Shown here: one piece after another, positions 1-9,623 of the stretch
Layout: each line of letters begins with the position of its first letter
Position numbering within the stretch: position 1 is the first letter of the stretch
NCBI RefSeq assembly: GCF_024721265.1
Contig: NZ_JAMXOC010000004.1
Span: forward strand, 62,001-126,000
Direction: 5' to 3'
Origin: Ohessyouella blattaphilus
Lineage (GTDB): Bacteria; Bacillota; Clostridia; Lachnospirales; Lachnospiraceae
Length of the DNA stretch: 64,000 bases
Notes under the pieces: generated by a model
Databases searched by the model: none
What the model was told of the DNA's origin: nothing
Seen by the model: the letters and a program-made list of their open reading frames with translations, nothing else
Position numbers and translations under genes: made by a program

Positions 1-1
1 A

Positions 2-970
2 GAAGTGGCAAGCCACGCCGGGATCTACTTTGACATCGTCGCCGCGTCCATTCCCTTTATCGCTATGTATAATGGCGGGGCCGCCATCTTCCGCACCATG
101 GGTAACTCAGGAGTGACCATGAAGATCGCGGTGCTGATGAATATCATCAATGTGGTTGGTGATATTGGTCTGGTCTACGGCTTAGGCATGGGTACGGCTG
201 GTGTTGCGATTCCCACGTTAGTATCCCGAGCAGTAGCTGCTGTTATAATCATTATCCTGCTGTTAGATCAGAAGCGCTTACTGCATATCGCTAAAACCAT
301 TAAGATTAAGCTAGACTTTGGTATGGTGCGCCGAATCCTGCGAATCGGTATTCCTAATGGTCTGGAAAGCAGTATGTTTCAAGTGGGAAAAATCGTTGTC
401 CTAGGTCTTGTGTCATCCTTTGGTACCTACGCTATTGCTGCTAATGCAGTCTCTAATGTCTTGGCACTCCTACAAATCCTACCAGGAATTGCTCTCGGTC
501 TAGCCGCTACCGCCGTAATCTCCCGCTGCATTGGCGCCGGCGATTACGAACAGGTAAAATACTATAACCGTAAGATTATCATCATTGCTCACATCGCCAT
601 TGGCTTTATGTCGCTGGTGACCTACTTGCTTTTACCAGTATTTATGAAAATCTACGGCCTCTCCCCAGAAGCCGAAGTGGAGGTTATCAAGATTATTACC
701 TTGCACAGTATTGGTTGTACTCTAATCTGGCCAGAATCCTTCGTTCTTCCAAGCTCGCTTAGAGCTACGGGAGATGCGAATATCACCATGTATATCTCCA
801 CATTTTCCATGTGGGCCTTCCGGATTGGCTCAGCTTTCCTACTAGCCAAGTTCTTTGGCATCGGGGTTAGCGCCGTGTGGATCGCCATGATGATCGACTG
901 GACCTTCCGGGCGACTATGTTTATTATTCGCTATTACAGTGGAAAATGGAAGAACAAGGCCGTCGTCTAA
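2..970 (+). CDS. MATE-family multidrug/Na+ efflux transporter, C-terminal part (5' end outside window)
   Basis: The open frame runs in from the window edge, so the true start lies upstream; about 322 residues of the usual 440-460 are present. What remains is a run of hydrophobic helices with MATE-like features: an early segment with GNSG, an internal repeat beginning near the loop RILRIGIPNGLES, and a closing part rich in Gly and aromatic residues. MATE proteins export cationic drugs or metabolites across the cytoplasmic membrane using Na+ or H+ gradients; the substrate here cannot be told. The gene ends in a short basic tail (KWKNKAVV). guaA follows 63 bp downstream with its own promoter, so the two are probably not one operon. 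Confidence 0.85.
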   Translation, partial: EVASHAGIYFDIVAASIPFIAMYNGGAAIFRTMGNSGVTMKIAVLMNIINVVGDIGLVYGLGMGTAGVAIPTLVSRAVAAVIIIILLLDQKRLLHIAKTIKIKLDFGMVRRILRIGIPNGLESSMFQVGKIVVLGLVSSFGTYAIAANAVSNVLALLQILPGIALGLAATAVISRCIGAGDYEQVKYYNRKIIIIAHIAIGFMSLVTYLLLPVFMKIYGLSPEAEVEVIKIITLHSIGCTLIWPESFVLPSSLRATGDANITMYISTFSMWAFRIGSAFLLAKFFGIGVSAVWIAMMIDWTFRATMFIIRYYSGKWKNKAVV

Positions 971-973
971 TGC

Positions 974-1002
974 TTGCAGTTGACGGGTGAAAAAGATATA
1001 AT
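974..1002 (+). promoter_or_regulatory. sigma-70 type promoter of guaA
   Basis: A -35 box TTGCAG (974-979) and a perfect -10 box TATAAT (997-1002) are separated by 17 bp, 31 bp before the guaA start codon. The leader is too short to hold a purine riboswitch and none is visible. A second -35-like TTGACG lies inside the spacer but is too close to the -10 box to be used. Confidence 0.7.
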
Positions 1003-1033
1003 GAAAAAACAACTATTTTAGGAGGAAATCCCT

Positions 1034-2581
1034 TTGAGCAAAGAATTAATTATCGTCATTGATTTTGGTGGACAATACAATCAATTGGTGGCACGAAGAG
1101 TTCGCGAGGCCAATGTGTACTGTGAAATTCACTCTTACAAAACGGATCTAGAAAAGATTAAAGAAATGGCACCGAAAGGCATCATCTTAACCGGTGGACC
1201 GGCCAGTGTCTATAAAGAAGATTCAGCTACGTACCAGAAAGAGCTATTTGAACTAGGTATCCCTGTTCTTGGCCTTTGCTACGGCGCTCAGCTGATGGCT
1301 CACGTTCTCGGCGGTACCGTGGAACCAGCACCAGCAAGCGAATACGGCAAGACGTTAATGACCGTTGATCAAGCAGACTCGAAAATATTTAAAGACGTAC
1401 CTACAGAATCTACCTGCTGGATGAGTCATTTTGACTACATTAGTAAAGCCGCACCAGGCTTTGAAGTGACCGCTCATACGGCTAACTGCCCAGTGGCAGC
1501 CATGGAAAAAGCCGAAGATAAGCTTTATGCGCTTCAGTGGCACCCAGAAGTGCTCCATACAGAGTACGGCAGCCAGATGATCAATAACTTCTTATATGAC
1601 ATCTGCGGCTGTGCCGGGGACTGGCGCATGGACTCCTTTGTAGTAGAATCTATCGAAAAGATTCGCGAAAAAGTCGGCGATGGCAAAGTACTCTGCGCCC
1701 TATCAGGAGGCGTTGACTCCTCAGTGGCAGCAGTTATGCTCTCAAAAGCCGTAGGCTCACAACTCACCTGCGTCTTCGTTGATCACGGACTACTCCGCAA
1801 GAACGAAGGCAATGAAGTGGAAGAAGTCTTCGGACCAAACGGCCCTTACGATCTGAATTTCATCCGCGTAAACGCTCAAGAACGTTTCTACGGAAAATTA
1901 GCAGGCGTAACCGAGCCAGAACAAAAAAGAAAAATCATCGGCGAAGAATTTATCCGCGTCTTCGAAGAAGAAGCGAAGAAAATAGGCAAAGTAGACTTCC
2001 TGGTACAAGGAACCATCTACCCAGACGTAGTTGAAAGCGGTGTGGGCGGCGAATCTGAAGTTATCAAAAGCCATCACAACGTCGGCGGACTACCAGACTA
2101 CGTAGACTTTAAAGAAATTATCGAGCCCCTACGAGATCTCTTCAAAGACGAAGTACGCCGTGCTGGTCTAGAACTGGGCATCCCTGAAAACCTCGTATTC
2201 CGTCAACCATTCCCAGGCCCAGGCCTCGGAATCCGCATTATCGGCGAAGTAAACGCCGATAGAGTAAAGATTGTCCAAGACGCAGACGCCATCTACCGAG
2301 AAGAAATCGCCAACTCCGGTATTAGCGCTGACCTGGGTCAATACTTCGCAGCTCTAACCAACATGCAAAGCGTTGGCGTCATGGGAGACGAAAGAACCTA
2401 CGACTATGCGATTGCACTAAGAGCGGTAAACACTGTCGACTTTATGACAGCAGAAGCTAGCGAAATCCCTTGGGAAGTACTTCATAAAGTAACAAGTCGA
2501 ATCATCAACGAAGTTGATCACGTCAACCGCGTGCTTTACGATCTAACCAGTAAACCGCCGGGGACTATTGAGTTTGAATAA
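1034..2581 (+). CDS. guaA: GMP synthase (glutamine-hydrolysing)
   Basis: GuaA aminates XMP to GMP using glutamine and ATP, the last step of guanine nucleotide synthesis. The 515-residue length is normal. The N-terminal class I glutamine amidotransferase shows the nucleophile motif GLCYGAQ near residue 80 and the HPEV His/Glu pair near residue 170. The ATP-pyrophosphatase domain has the P-loop SGGVDSS near residue 225, and the C-terminal dimerisation domain carries the usual [12 protein letters not shown] and KPPGTIEFE motifs. The start is TTG with a good AGGAGGA site at 1020-1026. The last base of its stop codon is the first base of a 148-bp structured repeat. The 3' end of guaA is a known island integration site, which matters for what follows. 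Confidence 0.97.
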   Translation: MSKELIIVIDFGGQYNQLVARRVREANVYCEIHSYKTDLEKIKEMAPKGIILTGGPASVYKEDSATYQKELFELGIPVLGLCYGAQLMAHVLGGTVEPAPASEYGKTLMTVDQADSKIFKDVPTESTCWMSHFDYISKAAPGFEVTAHTANCPVAAMEKAEDKLYALQWHPEVLHTEYGSQMINNFLYDICGCAGDWRMDSFVVESIEKIREKVGDGKVLCALSGGVDSSVAAVMLSKAVGSQLTCVFVDHGLLRKNEGNEVEEVFGPNGPYDLNFIRVNAQERFYGKLAGVTEPEQKRKIIGEEFIRVFEEEAKKIGKVDFLVQGTIYPDVVESGVGGESEVIKSHHNVGGLPDYVDFKEIIEPLRDLFKDEVRRAGLELGIPENLVFRQPFPGPGLGIRIIGEVNADRVKIVQDADAIYREEIANSGISADLGQYFAALTNMQSVGVMGDERTYDYAIALRAVNTVDFMTAEASEIPWEVLHKVTSRIINEVDHVNRVLYDLTSKPPGTIEFE

Positions 2582-2728
2582 GCTATAAGCCATGCAAAGA
2601 TAAAAGCGGAAGAAGTCCGCGGAGAGCATTTATGTTCGCCGCGGACTTCTTTTGATTTTATCTTTATACGGCGCTAGCCGTCAGCGAGGATTTCCGTAGG
2701 AAATTCGAGCTGAGCATGGCTTATAGCT
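2581..2728. repeat. 148-bp structured repeat, copy 1, with 15-bp terminal inverted repeats
   Basis: The element begins with AGCTATAAGCCATGC (2581-2595) and ends with its exact reverse complement (2714-2728). Between them lie a long hairpin (2597-2664) and two further small palindromes (near 2669-2680, and a GGATTTCC/GGAAATTC pair near 2690-2705). An identical copy, all 148 bases, lies at 17528-17675. The eight bases before each copy (TTTGAATA) also match. It could be a miniature non-autonomous mobile element, a REP/BIME-like intergenic repeat, or a structured RNA; the sequence alone does not decide. Between them the copies frame the sugar-utilisation block. Confidence 0.9.
2597..2664 (+). terminator. 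terminator-like hairpin of guaA inside the repeat
   Basis: The arms AAGATAAAA (2597-2605) with TTTTATCTT (2656-2664), and AAGAAGTCCGCGG (2610-2622) with CCGCGGACTTCTT (2639-2651), form a long stem around a loop near 2623-2638. The right arm runs into T-rich sequence. It begins 16 bp after the guaA stop and probably ends guaA transcription; near-symmetry means it could also act on the other strand. Confidence 0.65.
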
Positions 2729-2885
2729 ATTTTGATGGAGAACTATTATATTTATAGGTTGCTAGTCGTTAGTAAGAAGGAGGAGGTTAGAGACGATAAG
2801 TTTGTTAAAAAGTAGTAAAAAAAACAACACAGACAATAAAATATGTTAATATGGGTAAAATTACAAGTTATGTGAGGGGCAGATA

Positions 2886-4724
2886 ATGAAATCAAATGAG
2901 AAAGAAAATAAAAGCAATAGACTCATAAAGAAACGTCTTACATCAGTATCTATTCGTGAAAAGATAATACTTGTTTTTGTGGGAGTAATATTCCTTAGTA
3001 TGTCATTGCTTGGTGTTATTACATTTTCAAATGCATACATAAGTACGAAAAAGAGTCTACTGAATAAACTTGATACTACGGTTACAGCTGTATCCAAAGT
3101 GGTGGACCAGTCCTTTTTGATTAGTAAAAATACATTGTTCCAGTGTGCAGGGGTGAATGGAGTACAGAGCTGGCTTAAGGACGATACATTCTATGATAGG
3201 GAAAATCCGGAATTTCATTTGAGAAAGATGACGTTTAACACAGAATTGCAGAGAATGATGGCCTATAGTAATGTTAGAGATATGCATATTATCGATTATG
3301 TCACGGTTTTTGATGAGAACGAAATGTTAGTACATCTAGATTTAGAATTAATTGGTGAGACGCGAAGCCAGGCCGGCTCATTTCAAGCTTATCAAGCAGT
3401 TAAGGATAGCGAAGAATACATTCATTCAGAACTGATTACAGAACCTGAAAATCTGATTTTTAATGTTCGCAAATTGAGGTCAAATTATAATGACGAGGAT
3501 ATACCTATGACACTTATGCTTGCGACAAAGGAAAGAAATGTCTATATGCAGTATGCAGATCTATTACAGGAAGAAGAAACCATTGTCTATTTGTTAGATG
3601 ATAAGGATAGAATTATTTCCAGTAATATCGAAAGTAAGATTGGAGAATATGTAGATGATGACTTAATCGAATATGTAGACAAGGGTTGCGCTGAAATCAA
3701 ACAGGATCAAAAGTATTTGCTCACGGTTAGGAATATGGAGAACTCAGGAGAAGGTATTCGACTACTATATCTATACCCTAAGAAGTTACTTACCGCGAGT
3801 GTGATGCAGAGCATGAGTGCATATGTGGTGATGTGCATTGGTTTGATTATAGGGAGCGTCATTGTAGTGCTTTTTGTTGGCTTTAAATCCACAAGTTTCT
3901 TAAATGAATTCTTATTTGCGATGAAGAGTGTTGGAGAGCACAACTATGAAATAAAGATTAAGGAATATAAAGATCCAGAGATCAATAGTTTGGCAGTAGC
4001 CTTTAATGAAATGGTAACAGAGATTAAGGAGCTAATTCAGAATAAATATGAATCTCAGATTCTGTTAAAGGATATGGAGATAAATTTTCTTCAGCATCAG
4101 ATTAATCCGCACTTTCTTTTTAATGTGCTTTTTACGATACAGATTAAAGCAAAGCAGTGTAAAGATGAGACGATTTATAAGATGGTATCGGCTTTATCTT
4201 CGCTTCTACGGGCGAGCATTCAGACAAAAAACACAGATATGATAACCGTTCAACAGGAATTAGACTACACAGAATTTTATTTGTACCTGCAGACGATTCG
4301 CTTTGAAGGGAGAATAGTTTACCATATTGATATTGAGGAGGATTCTTTGTGTTCTAAAACAATTCCCAAATTTATAATTGAACCTATTGTAGAAAATGCT
4401 GTAATTCATGGAATAGAAAATATGGAGAATGTTGGGAGAATCGAGATATCGTTACGAAGACAAGGAGACAATTTGCTTATTTTAGTGAAAGATGATGGGA
4501 TTGGCTTTGATGTGAAAGAATATCTCAAAACTTGGGATAAGGCAGATGAAAGTGAAGCTAACATTTCTACAAGAGAGAAGATTGGTCTGCGAAACGTACA
4601 TTTAAGAATTCAACATATTTATGGTGAAGAATATGGAATAGATATCGAGAGTGAGAGAGATAAAGGAACATCAATCCAAATAAAGGTACCAATTCGGGAG
4701 GATGAAAGATGTATAAAATTGTAG
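2886..4724 (+). CDS. YesM-type sensor histidine kinase
   Basis: Membrane sensor kinase of the sugar-sensing YesM/LytS-like class (His_kinase PF06580 plus HATPase). An N-terminal membrane helix (about residues 27-52) is followed by a roughly 260-residue extracellular sensor domain, a second helix (about 311-333) and a HAMP linker. The phosphoacceptor motif is QINPHFLFN with His409. The ATP-binding domain carries EPIVENAVIHG (N box) and DDGIGF (G1). The start ATG follows GAGGGG. It overlaps the regulator gene by 16 bp, so the pair is translationally coupled. It probably senses an extracellular oligosaccharide, or the loaded binding protein, and controls the importer and hydrolase genes downstream. 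Codon use is more AT-rich than guaA. Confidence 0.92.
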   Translation: MKSNEKENKSNRLIKKRLTSVSIREKIILVFVGVIFLSMSLLGVITFSNAYISTKKSLLNKLDTTVTAVSKVVDQSFLISKNTLFQCAGVNGVQSWLKDDTFYDRENPEFHLRKMTFNTELQRMMAYSNVRDMHIIDYVTVFDENEMLVHLDLELIGETRSQAGSFQAYQAVKDSEEYIHSELITEPENLIFNVRKLRSNYNDEDIPMTLMLATKERNVYMQYADLLQEEETIVYLLDDKDRIISSNIESKIGEYVDDDLIEYVDKGCAEIKQDQKYLLTVRNMENSGEGIRLLYLYPKKLLTASVMQSMSAYVVMCIGLIIGSVIVVLFVGFKSTSFLNEFLFAMKSVGEHNYEIKIKEYKDPEINSLAVAFNEMVTEIKELIQNKYESQILLKDMEINFLQHQINPHFLFNVLFTIQIKAKQCKDETIYKMVSALSSLLRASIQTKNTDMITVQQELDYTEFYLYLQTIRFEGRIVYHIDIEEDSLCSKTIPKFIIEPIVENAVIHGIENMENVGRIEISLRRQGDNLLILVKDDGIGFDVKEYLKTWDKADESEANISTREKIGLRNVHLRIQHIYGEEYGIDIESERDKGTSIQIKVPIREDERCIKL

Positions 4725-6193
4725 TGGCGGATGATGAGAAAAATATTCAAGAAGGTATTGAAGAACTGATTGATTGGGAAAGCCTGGGATGCTGTATATG
4801 CGAGACTATGCGTAATGGACAACAGGTGTTAAATTATCTTGATAGTAAGACGGAAAACATCGATATAGTAATTACAGATATCAAGATGCCTGTTATGGGG
4901 GGGTTAGAATTAGCGAAGGCTTTAAGTGAAAGATATCCGATGATTAAAATAGTCATTTTAACTGCTTATGGCGAATTTTCGTATGCTCAACAAGCAATTA
5001 AGTATCGAGTGGCTGATTTTGTTGCTAAAAGCGATTTTTTTACAGAACTTCCGGAGGTAATTGAGAGAATAACCAAACAGATAGATGAAGAACAGAAATC
5101 ACTAGACAATCAGTTAGAAATAAATCTTTTATCGGGGGAGATGTTGTATAGGGTTTGTATTTGTGAAGTGAAGAGTTTATCTGGGGATATAAATCGAGAT
5201 ATGGATGTATGTCGAGGAAAAGTAGAAGAACTTGTTATGAAGACCTTTCCAAAGCATGAAACGGTTACGTTTGTCGGAGATGCTGAACAGTTGTTTATTT
5301 TAGTGGAGCATAAGAACGAAACGGAAAGTTCTATCTGGTTTCAGAAAAAACTTGAAAAGATTGTTTTGTTGGCGGCATCATTTCAAAATATTCAATTGAG
5401 AATTGGGGTGGGGAGTCCGATGAAAGCCAATGAGTGTATGTCTTATGGGAAGAAGTTGGCCTTGAGAAATCTTTCCGATATATGTACAGATAAAATGCCG
5501 GTAAATACAAATGAAGAAAGCAAAGAATATGTACATTATTGGTTTGAGAATGAAGATATCGATATTTACATGAGAGTTCTATATGCAGCTTTGAGAAACG
5601 GCACGGAAGATGAACAAGCAGAGCGACAGAAAGAGTTCCAAAGCTATTTGAAGGTGGAAAATAGATCTTTTGAACAATGTAAGTCAGATACTCATGCCAT
5701 TTTATCCTATTTAATTAGAAAAATTGGAAGTGTAGCGAAGAAGGAGAAGGTATTATCGCCAAAATTCATCCTAGATGCTGTATATTGTAGTCAAACAAAG
5801 GCGACACTTGCAGACATTATGCAAAGCACATGTTCTGTAATTGCCTCATTTCTAGCAGATAAAGGTACCGGGAATCATCTGGTAGAGAAAGTGAATAATA
5901 TTATTGCTTCTTACTATCAGGAGAAATTGAGTCTAAAGGACATCAGTCAGAAGTTGTTTGTCAACAGTAGTTATCTAAGCCGTATATACAAAAAGGATAC
6001 AGGAATTACAGTGACCGATGCAATTAATATTTATCGAATTGAAAAAGCAAAGTTAATTATGAAAGAAGGAGGTTATAAGATATATGAGGTTGGTAAATTG
6101 GTAGGATTTGATGATCCTTCCTATTTTACCCATGTTTTTTTGAAATATGAGGGGAAAAATCCTTCAGATTATATGAATGAAGGTGATTTATAA
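4709..6193 (+). CDS. YesN-type response regulator with AraC DNA-binding domain
   Basis: Partner of the preceding kinase. The receiver domain (about 1-120) has the acidic pair DDE near residue 8, the phosphoacceptor in ITDIKMP (Asp57) and the conserved Lys in VAKSDF. A middle region of about 250 residues has no motif I recognise. The C-terminal AraC/XylS domain (about 385-494) has both helix-turn-helix units, including SYLSRIYKKDTG and VGFDDPSYFTHVF. Such regulators activate adjacent ABC importer and glycosidase genes. The 494-residue length is normal for YesN. A terminator follows directly, so the transporter operon is probably a separate transcript activated by this protein. Confidence 0.93.
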   Translation: MYKIVVADDEKNIQEGIEELIDWESLGCCICETMRNGQQVLNYLDSKTENIDIVITDIKMPVMGGLELAKALSERYPMIKIVILTAYGEFSYAQQAIKYRVADFVAKSDFFTELPEVIERITKQIDEEQKSLDNQLEINLLSGEMLYRVCICEVKSLSGDINRDMDVCRGKVEELVMKTFPKHETVTFVGDAEQLFILVEHKNETESSIWFQKKLEKIVLLAASFQNIQLRIGVGSPMKANECMSYGKKLALRNLSDICTDKMPVNTNEESKEYVHYWFENEDIDIYMRVLYAALRNGTEDEQAERQKEFQSYLKVENRSFEQCKSDTHAILSYLIRKIGSVAKKEKVLSPKFILDAVYCSQTKATLADIMQSTCSVIASFLADKGTGNHLVEKVNNIIASYYQEKLSLKDISQKLFVNSSYLSRIYKKDTGITVTDAINIYRIEKAKLIMKEGGYKIYEVGKLVGFDDPSYFTHVFLKYEGKNPSDYMNEGDL

Positions 6194-6199
6194 TGGAAA

Positions 6200-6240
6200 T
6201 AAGGGTGGTGACTCATAAAGTCATTCACCCTTATTTTATT
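6200..6240 (+). terminator. Rho-independent terminator after the two-component pair
   Basis: AATAAGGGTG and the following arm bases pair with a CACCCTTATT arm around a short CATAA-type loop, and T-rich sequence follows. It separates the regulator genes from the importer operon. Confidence 0.8.
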
Positions 6241-6397
6241 AAAAATCTTGCTAAGGAGTGGGCTTTCATTATTCGCTTGATACGGTGGATGAAAATATAA
6301 GAAGTAGAAAAGGTAAAATATTTGCAAGAGACGTAAAAATATTTATAGATAAAAGAAAAGAAGTAAAATTGCAACAAAATCTAATCAGAATTATCGA

Positions 6398-6426
6398 TGT
6401 AACGGCGAGATTATCTATCGTATAAT
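6398..6426 (+). promoter_or_regulatory. probable activator-dependent promoter of the importer operon
   Basis: A perfect -10 box TATAAT (6421-6426) lies 17 bp after a poor -35 match, TGTAAC (6398-6403), and 31 bp before the binding-protein start. A good -10 with a weak -35 fits activation by the upstream AraC-type regulator. The rest of 6241-6397 is AT-rich and shows no further feature I can name; the regulator's operator should be there. Confidence 0.45.
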
Positions 6427-6457
6427 ACAGCCATCGATTCAAACAAGGAGGAGAAAA

Positions 6458-7765
6458 ATGAAATTCAAAAAACTGACAACACTATTACTTGCAGGCTGTA
6501 TGACCGTGTCATTGGTAGCGTGTGGAGGTGAGAAAAAAGAGGGTAAAGATGTAAGTGGTGACGGACCTGTTGAAATCAGCTATGCTACGTTCATGGTAGG
6601 AACACATCAATCTGCAGAGGCTGAGATGAAGGTTATTGAAGAGTTTAATAAAGAGTACGAGGGAAAAATCAAAGTAAACGTCGAGGAACTACCAAGTGAT
6701 TCGGCATATGTAGATAAGATGAAGACTTTGGCAGCATCAAATGCTCTCCCAGACGTAATCATTGGCAAAGAAGGTGTTCGCGAACTTGCGGTAAAGAATG
6801 GTCAGGCAGTTGACTTAATGCCATACCTTGATGCGGATGAGGAATGGAAAGAAGAAGTTGGGGAGGGAGCAATTGAAGCTAACCAAGATGGAGAAGCACT
6901 TTATTCGGTTTCAAACCAAAAACAGATTATTGGATATTTTTACAATAAAGAGATGTTTGAAGATGCAAATATCAAACCAGCAGAAACATGGGAAGAGTTT
7001 ATGAGTAATAATCAGAAACTAAAAGATGCTGGTCATCCGGCACTTGCTCTTATGACGGGAGAAAATTGCTGGACAACAAATCTCTTACTAGCAGCGATGA
7101 TCGGAACGGATGGTGAATCTGGAAATGAATTTATGACAACGTTTCATCCAGATTCGTATGAGAACGAATCGGTTGTTAAGGGGCTTGGTATGATTCAGGA
7201 GTGCCTAGCAAATTACTCGACGAATGATGCTATTGGTGCACTTGCAGCAAATGCAATGAATAACTTTGAGCAAGGAAAGGCGGCTATCATCGCTAATGGT
7301 TTGTGGATGACGCCAGACTTTGAAGATGCAAGCAAGACCCTTCCGGAGCTAAAGGATAAAATTGGTGTTGCGGCTTATCCAGAAGGCGGATTGATTGAGC
7401 AATACGAAGTGGGATATGTTCTATGTACAAATAATAAGGACAAAGAGGTTCAGGATGCAGCTCTTGAATTCTTCAAATTTAAGACAGGGAAAGAATCTCA
7501 GGCAGTATTTCTCGAAGATGCGGGTGTGCTTCCTCTCACAGACCTTGTTGAATTGTCTGATGAGTATAAAGCGGCAAATCCGTTGACGGCAGAGATGCTG
7601 GAGCTGAGTGCATCAAATAAATGGGACTTCAATAACATTGATAATACAGCAGTAGCAAGTACGATTGAAGCATTTGCGGCTTATTACCCGGATCTTGCAG
7701 CAGGAAGTATGACTCCAGATGAGATGGCAGTAAAATTGACAGAAGCGGCCGCTAAGACCCAATAA
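6458..7765 (+). CDS. ABC sugar importer, solute-binding lipoprotein (family 1, MsmE/MalE-like)
   Basis: Extracellular, lipid-anchored binding protein that delivers a sugar to the two permeases downstream. The signal peptide ends in a lipobox, LVAC, with lipidated Cys22, followed by a Gly/Lys/Glu-rich linker. The 435-residue length and motifs such as ALAANAMNNFEQGKAAI and NGLWMTPDFE are those of SBP_bac_1 proteins for oligosaccharides. The start ATG has a strong AAGGAGGAG site. The sugar is not evident from the sequence; the GH65 phosphorylase nearby suggests an alpha-glucosidic disaccharide or oligosaccharide. It is first in the transporter operon and separated from the permeases by a stable stem-loop. 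Confidence 0.93.
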   Translation: MKFKKLTTLLLAGCMTVSLVACGGEKKEGKDVSGDGPVEISYATFMVGTHQSAEAEMKVIEEFNKEYEGKIKVNVEELPSDSAYVDKMKTLAASNALPDVIIGKEGVRELAVKNGQAVDLMPYLDADEEWKEEVGEGAIEANQDGEALYSVSNQKQIIGYFYNKEMFEDANIKPAETWEEFMSNNQKLKDAGHPALALMTGENCWTTNLLLAAMIGTDGESGNEFMTTFHPDSYENESVVKGLGMIQECLANYSTNDAIGALAANAMNNFEQGKAAIIANGLWMTPDFEDASKTLPELKDKIGVAAYPEGGLIEQYEVGYVLCTNNKDKEVQDAALEFFKFKTGKESQAVFLEDAGVLPLTDLVELSDEYKAANPLTAEMLELSASNKWDFNNIDNTAVASTIEAFAAYYPDLAAGSMTPDEMAVKLTEAAAKTQ

Positions 7766-7784
7766 ACAAATAACATCGCAGGAT

Positions 7785-7821
7785 ATTTGAGCTTCGTCAT
7801 TTTAAATGGGGAAGCTCAAAT
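7785..7821 (+). promoter_or_regulatory. intercistronic stem-loop between binding protein and permease genes
   Basis: ATTTGAGCTTC (7785-7795) and GAAGCTCAAAT (7811-7821) are exact reverse complements around a 15-nt loop, with no poly-T tract after. It lies 20 bp after the binding-protein stop. Such structures usually stabilise the 3' end of an abundant binding-protein mRNA or attenuate transcription, so that less permease is made. Confidence 0.6.
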
Positions 7822-7864
7822 TATGTAAAAATGTAATTGCGTATAGAAGGGAATAAGTTTAAAG

Positions 7865-8731
7865 ATGAAAAGACAAAAAAAATGGATTGCCATTTTCCTT
7901 GCACCGGCTTTAGCTTTGTTTGGGTTTGTTTTCTTGATTTCCATAATTCGGCTAGGAATAACGTCCTTTACTGACTGGACAATCGGAACATCACCGACAT
8001 TTGCTGGGTTGGATAATTATATATATTTGATTACAGAGGACAAGGAATTCCGTCAGAGCATTGTAAATACTCTTATTTGGATTGTACTTCAGGCAACGAT
8101 ACATGTTTCTATAGGGACAATTCTGGCATTGATTATACGAAGGCAAAAGTGGTATACAAATTTTATGCGAAGTGTATTTATGATTCCGAATATTATCTCT
8201 AGTGCAGCACTTGGTATGTTATTTTTGTGCATTATGAACCCTGAGTTTGGTATGGTTAATCAAATAATTAGAGCGGTAACGAAGTCGGATTTTTCAAAGA
8301 ACTGGTTTATGGGGGTTGATACAGCTTTTTTTACAGTGACAATGACATGGCTGCCTTACGCGGGTTTGGTCACGATTCTTGTCATGGCAGAAATGGCCTC
8401 AATCTCCGAAGGTGTACTTGAGGCAGCGAGGGTGGACGGAGCTACAGATTTCCAAATCGACACACGAATTGTACTACCGATGATGAGAAATATTATCGGA
8501 ACATCAACAGTATTAGCAGCTACAAGTATGTTACAGAAGTTGGATATTATTATGATGACAACCAACGGCGGTCCAGCGGGGAAGACTATGAATATGCCGT
8601 TGTATTTATATCGTACAGCTCTGACAAACAACAACTATGGATTGGCAAATACGCAGGGTGTTATTTTAATCCTCATGGGACTTATTATCGTTGCGTTGGT
8701 TCGTGGAATCTACAGAATGGATAAGGAGTAG
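7865..8731 (+). CDS. ABC sugar importer permease 1 (MalF/MsmF type)
   Basis: One half of the membrane channel for the adjacent binding protein. About six membrane helices are visible over 288 residues. The cytoplasmic EAA loop that docks the ATPase reads EAARVDGATDFQ, followed by IVLP, near residue 190. It is followed after 5 bp by the second permease. No ATPase gene is in the cluster; as is common for this family, a shared MsmK-type ATPase encoded elsewhere probably powers it. The start is preceded by a modest GGGAATAAG site. Confidence 0.92.
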   Translation: MKRQKKWIAIFLAPALALFGFVFLISIIRLGITSFTDWTIGTSPTFAGLDNYIYLITEDKEFRQSIVNTLIWIVLQATIHVSIGTILALIIRRQKWYTNFMRSVFMIPNIISSAALGMLFLCIMNPEFGMVNQIIRAVTKSDFSKNWFMGVDTAFFTVTMTWLPYAGLVTILVMAEMASISEGVLEAARVDGATDFQIDTRIVLPMMRNIIGTSTVLAATSMLQKLDIIMMTTNGGPAGKTMNMPLYLYRTALTNNNYGLANTQGVILILMGLIIVALVRGIYRMDKE

Positions 8732-8736
8732 AGACA

Positions 8737-9558
8737 ATGAAAATAGTAAGAAAAGTAACAGCAGGCATTTTTTTGATTTTTATTGTGTGTATCTCGATTG
8801 TCCCATTTCTTTGGGTGCTCTCTTCATCATTTAAGGGAAATGCTGAGATAATGTCTTCAGCGATAGGATTCTCAGGTGGATTGCGATTTGATAATTATAT
8901 CAAAGCCTTTCAGATGGCACCGATGGTGACTTTCTACAAGAATAGTATTATTGTGGCAGTTCTCAGCACAATTTTAAATTTGCTTGTTTTTAGTATGGCG
9001 GCGTACGTGCTCGTAAGGTGTAAATTTCGTCTTAATGGAATTATCACCATGTTGTTTTCGGCAGCTTTGGTTATTCCAGGCGCAGCACTTCTACAACCGT
9101 TATATCAGACGTTGAACACAGCACATCTTTACGATACACTGACGGGTCTGATTATTGTTTACGCGGCGCTAGGAATGCCGACGACGTTATATATCATGAT
9201 GAGCTATTATAAGACGATTTCTTCGACTTTGGAAGAAGCGGCATATATTGATGGAGCAGGATTTTTTCAAACATTTGCGCGAATTGTTCTGCCGCTGACA
9301 AGACCGGCATTTGCAACAGCAGGTGTATTACAGTTTCTTTTATGCTGGAATGAATTTCAATTTGCATTGACCTTGACAACTGGCACCGAACAGAGAACGC
9401 TTCCGATTGCACTTTATTACTTTAAAAGCGCTTTTGCTAGTGATTATGGAGCCATGTTTGCGGCCACAGTACTCGTTACGCTTCCGAGCATTGTTGTCTT
9501 TGTCTTGATGCAGAAGCAGGTAATTTCAGGATTGGCAGCAGGAGCAGTAAAAGAATAG
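8737..9558 (+). CDS. ABC sugar importer permease 2 (MalG/MsmG type)
   Basis: Second half of the importer channel. The 273 residues hold about six membrane helices. The EAA loop reads EEAAYIDGAGFFQTF, followed by IVLPLTRPA, near residue 165. The sequence ends in a GLAAGAVKE tail typical of the CUT1 family. It is tightly spaced after permease 1, and the phosphorylase gene follows after 65 bp, so transport and first catabolic step are probably cotranscribed. Confidence 0.93.
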   Translation: MKIVRKVTAGIFLIFIVCISIVPFLWVLSSSFKGNAEIMSSAIGFSGGLRFDNYIKAFQMAPMVTFYKNSIIVAVLSTILNLLVFSMAAYVLVRCKFRLNGIITMLFSAALVIPGAALLQPLYQTLNTAHLYDTLTGLIIVYAALGMPTTLYIMMSYYKTISSTLEEAAYIDGAGFFQTFARIVLPLTRPAFATAGVLQFLLCWNEFQFALTLTTGTEQRTLPIALYYFKSAFASDYGAMFAATVLVTLPSIVVFVLMQKQVISGLAAGAVKE

Positions 9559-9623
9559 GTGTATTTAGCGAGGCGGATAGTTTAGGGGGAGGTACTCCCT
9601 GTTAAGAATGGAGAACGTGCAAC

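Noticed and set aside
974-1033. Purine riboswitch before guaA
   Set aside because: Only about 31 bp separate the promoter and start codon, too short for an aptamer and terminator.
2581-2728. CRISPR-like or tRNA gene in the guaA downstream region
   Set aside because: The structure is a long two-armed palindrome with no repeat-spacer periodicity and no cloverleaf.
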